Source: Gammaproteobacteria bacterium (GTDB lineage Bacteria; Pseudomonadota; Gammaproteobacteria; Steroidobacterales; Woeseiaceae). From it: a stretch of DNA of 53,246 nucleotides. How positions within the stretch are numbered: the first letter of the stretch is position 1; every line of letters begins with the position of its first letter. The position numbers were made by a program, and so were the translations under genes. This document shows positions 47,677 to 53,246 of the stretch, piece by piece. The stretch spans positions 1 to 53,246 of the forward strand of contig JAOUNK010000002.1 in NCBI GenBank assembly GCA_029881015.1, in the 5' to 3' direction. The notes beneath the pieces were generated by a model, which was not told the DNA's origin, searched no databases, and was given only the letters and a program-made list of their open reading frames with translations.

Positions 47677-49024
47677 CAACCTCGACGGCCAGCTCATGAA
47701 GCCGGTCCATGACGTATTGTCTGTCCCAGTCGTCCTCGATGTTCGGCAGCGCCATGATGATTTCCATTACCCGGTTCTGCTCGTCGCCAATGCGCAGCGC
47801 TTCGGCGTAGGGGATGTCGGGTGAGAACGTGACCAGCGAGTACAGCGGCGTCCACAACTCCGGGAAGCGTGCACTGAACTTTGCCTCGATCATCTTGCGA
47901 AGCTGAAACAGCCTGTCGCCGGACAAGTCGCTCATCTCGACGAAGTTCCGCTTGGAGAGCTCGGCGATAGCGTCACCGTTCGGCTTGCGCGCTTTCTCGT
48001 AGGCCGGGAAGATCGCATCCCAGTCGTGATCGCAGGACGCGATCAGTCGATTCAACTCGGCGCAGTCCTCGAACCCGCAATTCATGCCCTGACCATAGAA
48101 CGGCACGATCGCGTGCGCTGCATCGCCGATGAGCCCGACCTTCCGGTTGAACGACCAGGGGAAGACCTGCACCAGGAACAAAGGCGACGCCGTCTTCTCG
48201 AGAAAGGTGCCGACAGGATCTTCCAGGTAGTCCATTGCGTCTGCAAAATTCGATGCAAAGAACGCCTGCACGGCAGCACTTTCCTGCAAGGACTCAAACG
48301 AGGGGTCTCCCGAGAAATTCAGGAACAAGGTGCAGGTAAACGTGCCGTCCGCGTTCGGCAGTGCGATCAGCATGAAGTCCTTGCGCGGCCAGATATGCAG
48401 CGCGTTCTTCTCCAGCTTGTGAGAACCGTCGGGGTTCGCGGGAATAGTTAGCTCGATGTAGCTCTGCGGCATGTACGTCTGGCTGTAACTGAAGCGGGGC
48501 AGGTTGTGCGCAAGACGCCGCACCTTTGAATGTGCACCATCGGCGCCGAACAGATAGTCGGCATCGACAACCAGCTCACGCGCGTCCTGCCTCCGGAATA
48601 CGGCACTCGCGGTCTTGAAGTCGACGTCCACCAGGCGGTGTTCGAAATGCGTCGCGATGTTCGGTTCTGCATCTGCGATGTCCAGTAACTGCTCGTTGAT
48701 ACCACCTCGTGAGACCGACCAGATCGCGTCCCCTTCCCTGCCATACGGCAACGCGCTGAGATTGCCATCCAGGCCGTGGATGGCACGGTGATACATCGGT
48801 ATGGCCTGTGCCTTCGCATCCGAGCTGATGCCGATCTGCTCCAGCGAGTGCCAACCGCGGTCGGACAGGGCGATGTTGATCGACCTGCCCTGGTAGATGC
48901 TGGTCACCCGTGAATCCGGGCGCCCCTCGTACAGGCCGACGTCGTACCCGTGCCGGCCGAGCACGATCGCGAGGAGGGAACCCACCGGGCCGCCACCCGC
49001 CACCGTGAACCTGCCACGACTCAT
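47666..49024 (-). CDS. kmo: Kynurenine 3-monooxygenase
   Basis: A 452-aa FAD-dependent hydroxylase that makes 3-hydroxykynurenine from kynurenine with NADPH and oxygen. FAD motifs are [34 protein letters not shown] at the N-terminus and [27 protein letters not shown]. The [20 protein letters not shown] segment is typical of KMO. The ATG overlaps the kynU stop (ATGA). It is the last of the AspDH-haaO-kynU-kmo set. Confidence 0.95.
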   Translation of the reverse strand: MSRGRFTVAGGGPVGSLLAIVLGRHGYDVGLYEGRPDSRVTSIYQGRSINIALSDRGWHSLEQIGISSDAKAQAIPMYHRAIHGLDGNLSALPYGREGDAIWSVSRGGINEQLLDIADAEPNIATHFEHRLVDVDFKTASAVFRRQDARELVVDADYLFGADGAHSKVRRLAHNLPRFSYSQTYMPQSYIELTIPANPDGSHKLEKNALHIWPRKDFMLIALPNADGTFTCTLFLNFSGDPSFESLQESAAVQAFFASNFADAMDYLEDPVGTFLEKTASPLFLVQVFPWSFNRKVGLIGDAAHAIVPFYGQGMNCGFEDCAELNRLIASCDHDWDAIFPAYEKARKPNGDAIAELSKRNFVEMSDLSGDRLFQLRKMIEAKFSARFPELWTPLYSLVTFSPDIPYAEALRIGDEQNRVMEIIMALPNIEDDWDRQYVMDRLHELAVEVATR

Positions 49025-50310
49025 TGGGCCCGTCCCGCGGCCAGCAATTCGCGCAATACCCGGCCAAACGTGAACACGTCCTCGAAAGAGTTATAAAGCG
49101 GCACCGGTGCCATGCGAATGACACAGGGCTCTCGGAAGTCGACGATCACACCCGCGGCAACCAGGTCGTCGAACAGTTTGCGCTCGCGCCCGGCGACATC
49201 CATCGAGATCTGGCAGCCCCGATCGCAGGCGTCCCGCGGCGTGATCACACTGATCCTGGCATCGGGGAACGCTCCTGCGATTTCGTCGATCGTGTACTCG
49301 AGATAACCCGTCAGGCGTTCGCTCTTCGCACGCAATGCCGGCATGCCTGCTTCCGCGAATATCGCCAGGGACGCTTTCATAGCCGCCATGCCGAGAACGG
49401 GGACGTTGCTTAGCTGCCAGCCTTCGGCCCCCTCCATTGGCTGAAATCCATGCTTCATCTGGAAACGTGTCTTCTTGTCATGGCCCCACCAGCCGCCAAA
49501 TCGCGGCAGGTCGAAACTGCGGCCATGACGTTCGTGCACGAAGATGCCCCCGACGTTGCCCGGGCTCGAATTCAGGTACTTGTAGGAGCACCATGCCGCG
49601 AAGTCCACGTCCCACTCGTGCAGGGACAAGAGTACGTTGCCTGCCGCGTGAGCCAGGTCGAAACCGGCGACAGCGCCGACGGCATGGGCCGCCGCGGTGA
49701 GGCGCGGCATGTTGAACAACTGGCCGGTGAAGAAATTCACACCACCGAAGAAGACCAGCGCGAGCTCATCGGCGTTGGCCTCGATCGCCTCCAGGATATC
49801 CGCCTCCCGGACCAGGGTCTCGCCGTCCCTGGGCGCCACCTCGACGATGGCGTCCTCGGGCTCGAAGCCGTGGAACTTCGCCTGGGTCTCCAGCAGGTAT
49901 CGATCCGAGGGAAACATCTTTGCCTCGCTGATGATCTTGTAGCGGGTCTTCGTCGGACGATAGAAGGACACGAACAACAGGTGAATATTGGTCGTCAGCG
50001 AATTCATGCAGACCACCTCGGACTCTTTCGCGCCGACGATTCCGGCCATCGCCGGCGTCAGGAGTTCGTGGTAGCTGTACCAGGGGTTGGTCGAGTGAAA
50101 ATGCCCTTCGACGCCGTACTTCGCCCACTCGTCGAGCTCCAGCTCAACGGCCGCCTTCACGGTCCTCGGCTGCAGCCCGAGCGAATGCCCCGTGAAGTAG
50201 ACGAGCTCCGGCGTGCCCAGCGACGGAAAAAGAAAGCGGTCGCGATAAGCCCGGAGCGGGTCCGCCGCATCCTGGGCCCTGGCGAACTCGAGCGTTGCTG
50301 CGTAGTGCAT
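49021..50310 (-). CDS. kynU: Kynureninase
   Basis: A 429-aa PLP enzyme that cleaves 3-hydroxykynurenine (or kynurenine) to 3-hydroxyanthranilate (or anthranilate) and alanine. PLP lysine is in [38 protein letters not shown] and [11 protein letters not shown] are kynureninase blocks. The ATG at 50310 lies one base after the stop of the dioxygenase gene; earlier in-frame starts lie inside that gene. The frame stop overlaps kmo. Confidence 0.95.
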   Translation of the reverse strand: MHYAATLEFARAQDAADPLRAYRDRFLFPSLGTPELVYFTGHSLGLQPRTVKAAVELELDEWAKYGVEGHFHSTNPWYSYHELLTPAMAGIVGAKESEVVCMNSLTTNIHLLFVSFYRPTKTRYKIISEAKMFPSDRYLLETQAKFHGFEPEDAIVEVAPRDGETLVREADILEAIEANADELALVFFGGVNFFTGQLFNMPRLTAAAHAVGAVAGFDLAHAAGNVLLSLHEWDVDFAAWCSYKYLNSSPGNVGGIFVHERHGRSFDLPRFGGWWGHDKKTRFQMKHGFQPMEGAEGWQLSNVPVLGMAAMKASLAIFAEAGMPALRAKSERLTGYLEYTIDEIAGAFPDARISVITPRDACDRGCQISMDVAGRERKLFDDLVAAGVIVDFREPCVIRMAPVPLYNSFEDVFTFGRVLRELLAAGRAQ

Positions 50311-50311
50311 G

Positions 50312-50917
<606 letters not shown>

Positions 50918-51715
50918 TCAGATTACGATTGGCGAAGCAGGATTCAGGATCTCGCGCACAACGCTCATGGCCGTGATCGCCGACGAGCGAGGATTGCCGG
51001 GCAGCGAATCGCCGTCGATCCGGAATTCGAGACGGCCAAAATCGCCCTCGGCAACGATTTCGTGAATGTTGCGCGCCACGGCGGGGTCCGCGATGAGCTC
51101 GACGACAGTATCGTCAAAGCCGATGCCGGCCAGCGCCACCGATGCAGCCACGTTGGCGTTCCTGGGATATTGGAGCGCGGCGTTTCGGGCGCTGCCGCTG
51201 TAATGCACGGTTGCCTCGGCCAGCGAGTCTAGATCGAGCTTGGACTCGGCAGGAGAGCCACGCCATCCCTGCGGTGGCTTGCGGCCCCGATAGGTCACGC
51301 GCTGCAGCGCGCCAATGCTCGCCGCCGACAGTGCATCCAGGGCGCCGATTGCGCCCGAGGCGATGCGCAACTGCGAGCCGCCAAGCCGCGCCGCGGCCGC
51401 GAGCCTGTCGTAGAGCACCGCGTCGGCCAACGCACCGGAGGACACAGACACGAGATCAATTCCGCGAGAGAGCAGTGCTGCACCGTGCTGGCGCAGGGCC
51501 GCGTGGCCTGCGCAATCGACCGCGAGATCAACCCGCATGGCAATCTCGTCGACGTTACCTACAACATCGACGGCCTCGCCGAACGCGGCGCGCGTTCGCG
51601 CGTCGCCACCGGGGCCCGCAATGGCTACAGCGATGTCGACGTCGGGGTGGCCGGCGAGGTATCCGGCGACCGCCTGGCCAATGGCGCCGCTGCCGATCAT
51701 TGCAATGGTCTGCAT
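50918..51715 (-). CDS. L-aspartate dehydrogenase-like protein
   Basis: A 265-aa NAD(P)-dependent dehydrogenase (NadX-like) that oxidises L-aspartate to iminoaspartate, a precursor of quinolinate by NadA. The Rossmann loop is IAMIGSGAIGQAVAGYL; the catalytic His lies in ARNIHEIVAEGDFGRLEF, a pattern kept in aspartate dehydrogenases. No nadA, nadB or nadC is in the window. Being next to 3-hydroxyanthranilate dioxygenase is interesting, as both lead towards quinolinate. The ATG has AGGAG 7 bases upstream, 15 bases after the glycosidase stop. Confidence 0.82.
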   Translation of the reverse strand: MQTIAMIGSGAIGQAVAGYLAGHPDVDIAVAIAGPGGDARTRAAFGEAVDVVGNVDEIAMRVDLAVDCAGHAALRQHGAALLSRGIDLVSVSSGALADAVLYDRLAAAARLGGSQLRIASGAIGALDALSAASIGALQRVTYRGRKPPQGWRGSPAESKLDLDSLAEATVHYSGSARNAALQYPRNANVAASVALAGIGFDDTVVELIADPAVARNIHEIVAEGDFGRLEFRIDGDSLPGNPRSSAITAMSVVREILNPASPIVI

Positions 51716-51730
51716 TCGGGGGCTCCTGCG

Positions 51731-53246
51731 CTACAACTGCACTTGGACGGTCTGTAATGCGTTCGCCGGGATGACGATCTCCGCATGCTGGGCACCAATT
51801 TGCAGCGCGTAACGGATCGGCTCCCTGGTCGTGTTCAACAACTGGACACTCAGCAGGTCGGCGTCGTTTATCGTCGCACTCGCGTGCAGCGCGTCATCAT
51901 CGAGGCCTTCGAGATGCTTGTCCGCCTGCACGGCTTTGTCGCCGGGCCGGATCGTCCGGCTGAACTGCGCGAGAACATGATAGATCGGCGTGTAGTAAAC
52001 CTGGCCGGAATCCACGTCGATCATGATCGGCGCTCCACAGAAATTGCCGACATGATTCGGCCCGCCATTGCGATCCAGGACAACGTTCCAGTCGATCCAA
52101 CCCGCCACCCAATGATTCAGGCTGACAATGATGTTTCTCGCATAGCGATGAACGGGCGTATAAACCGGGTGATCCTCAGGGCTTGGCGCCCAGGTCGCCG
52201 TGTATGCCCAGTCTGTGGCATTGTCGTTCCACCAGAAGGCATCGTTGTCGAACCAGCCTGTTTCCTCGAATCGCTCCGGATCCAGTACACCGCCGGGTGC
52301 CGGCTTGCCCAGATCGTCAATCGTGCCCTCCGTGTGAAAAATCGGAAAAGACGGAAACTTTTCGTGCACCCTGTCGAATACATCCTCATGAACCTTGTAG
52401 GTGCTGGAGTACCAATGCACCGCGGCGCCGTAAACAAACGCTGCAGTTTCCGGATCGCCGAAGATCGTGTCGGTCCACTCCTCCAGGCCATCGCGATTCT
52501 GATCGTATATCAATACTTTGACATTACCGTTGCCAGTCGCTTGTAGCGTCGGCCCGAGATGATTCCGGATGAATTCGTTTTGCGATTCGGGCGTGAAGTG
52601 CATGCTCTCCCAGTTTCCGCTGTTGCCATGCGGCTCGTTAACCGGTGTCACGGCCCAGATATCAACGCCCTCTGCGCGATAGGCAAGCAGGTACTTCGCG
52701 ATGTAGTCGGCGTAGGTCTGGACGTATTCCGGCTTCAAGGCACCACCGGTGCCCTGGTAGTGGTTCTCCGGCGTTCCGGGAATGTACCAATCCTCGATAT
52801 CCTTCATCCATGGCGGTGCCGTCCAGGCCGACGCAACGATTCCCAGCTTGCTGTCGGTCTGGCCGCTCTTTATGGCAAGGGCTTCCCTGATCATGGGCAG
52901 CAGATCGAAACGCTCGTCCCTGATTCCCGGGTAGTCGGTCGCCTCGAAACCGTCCCGATCCGGCAAGATGCTGAAGTGCTGCAGCGCATGGTCATTCTCC
53001 GCTTCGGCATACGAATACTTGCCTTGCACGGAAAAATCGGTTGAGCCAATAGGCGTTCGCGCCAGCGAAAAATTGGCGCCATCCTCGCCGTAGATCTTCT
53101 CCATCACCTCAGACCGCCGTGCGGCATCAAGATGGGCAAGAACGAAAGCCGAGGACTCGGTAAAGGACGACCCGATACCGAGTATGGTCTGCTTAACCAC
53201 GTCTGGTTGGATGACGATTCCTGTCCCGCTCCCGGCACCGTCGCGA
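51731..53246 (-). CDS. GH30 family glycoside hydrolase (partial, N-terminus outside window)
   Basis: At least 505 codons are open to the window edge. The frame continues past the GTG at 53200 with IVIQPDVVKQTILGIGSSFTESSA, the GH30 opening, so the start and any signal peptide lie beyond the window. Acid/base Glu is in AVTPVNEPHGNSGNW and the nucleophile Glu in FPIFHTEGTIDDLG. A C-terminal beta-sandwich follows (about the last 90 residues). GH30 contains glucosylceramidases, beta-1,6-glucanases and xylanases; AWTAPPWMKD fits the glucosylceramidase/glucanase branch. Substrate unknown. Confidence 0.87.
   Translation of the reverse strand, partial: RDGAGSGTGIVIQPDVVKQTILGIGSSFTESSAFVLAHLDAARRSEVMEKIYGEDGANFSLARTPIGSTDFSVQGKYSYAEAENDHALQHFSILPDRDGFEATDYPGIRDERFDLLPMIREALAIKSGQTDSKLGIVASAWTAPPWMKDIEDWYIPGTPENHYQGTGGALKPEYVQTYADYIAKYLLAYRAEGVDIWAVTPVNEPHGNSGNWESMHFTPESQNEFIRNHLGPTLQATGNGNVKVLIYDQNRDGLEEWTDTIFGDPETAAFVYGAAVHWYSSTYKVHEDVFDRVHEKFPSFPIFHTEGTIDDLGKPAPGGVLDPERFEETGWFDNDAFWWNDNATDWAYTATWAPSPEDHPVYTPVHRYARNIIVSLNHWVAGWIDWNVVLDRNGGPNHVGNFCGAPIMIDVDSGQVYYTPIYHVLAQFSRTIRPGDKAVQADKHLEGLDDDALHASATINDADLLSVQLLNTTREPIRYALQIGAQHAEIVIPANALQTVQVQL

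Overview
The window looks like chromosomal core sequence from a high-GC, free-living gammaproteobacterium. The gene orders support this: prs/tRNA-Gln/lolB divergent from hemA-prfA; mreBCD-mrdA-rodA-mltB-rlpA-dac-ybeD-lipB; lptD-surA-pdxA-rsmA-apaG-apaH; and amgK-murU peptidoglycan recycling, known from pseudomonads and relatives. A kynurenine pathway, an octaheme cytochrome c and B12-dependent methionine synthase would suit a marine or sediment lineage of the Woeseiaceae/Xanthomonadales-Chromatiales type, but that placement is inference. I see no prophage, insertion sequence or CRISPR array, and no gene-free stretch longer than 300 bases.

Layout. 1-3654 (minus): start of rplY, prs, tRNA-Gln, lolB and a large TPR protein. 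ispE, often found between lolB and the tRNA, is missing. 3773-13569: hemA and prfA, then about 4.4 kb of unrelated genes (TerB-like membrane protein, cupin, TM2-type proteins, a CARDB lipoprotein and a reverse transsulfuration pair), then prmC, ppiB, a MoeB/ThiF-like E1 and a membrane-anchored EEP hydrolase. 13595-17334: a NemR-like TetR regulator with three matching operator palindromes and a small secreted protein, a secreted beta-propeller protein, and a divergent eight-heme cytochrome c. 17356-22839 (minus): an ArsR-methyltransferase fusion, metF and metH in one operon behind an AT-rich inverted repeat. 22881-26923 (minus): gatC-gatA-gatB-hslO. 27058-36942 (plus): the rod-shape and cell-wall cluster, ybeD, lipB and a DUF2059 protein. 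36960-45151: murU and amgK, divergent from lptD-surA-pdxA-rsmA-apaG-apaH. 45153-53246: a DapA-family aldolase divergent from an aldehyde dehydrogenase, then a minus-strand run of GH30 glycosidase (cut by the window edge), aspartate dehydrogenase, 3-hydroxyanthranilate dioxygenase, kynureninase and kynurenine 3-monooxygenase.

How the genes fit together. metF/metH remake methionine from homocysteine, and CBS/CGL draw homocysteine towards cysteine, so the window holds both exits from homocysteine. The rod complex (MreBCD, PBP2, RodA), MltB, RlpA and a D,D-carboxypeptidase build and trim the wall, and AmgK/MurU recycle its MurNAc. LptD and SurA serve the outer membrane. The kynurenine genes make quinolinate precursor and sit with aspartate dehydrogenase, so two possible feeds of NAD synthesis are side by side. 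The clearest new lead is the TetR regulon at 13.9-14.7 kb: three copies of one palindrome lie on the promoters of the regulator and of an unknown secreted protein.
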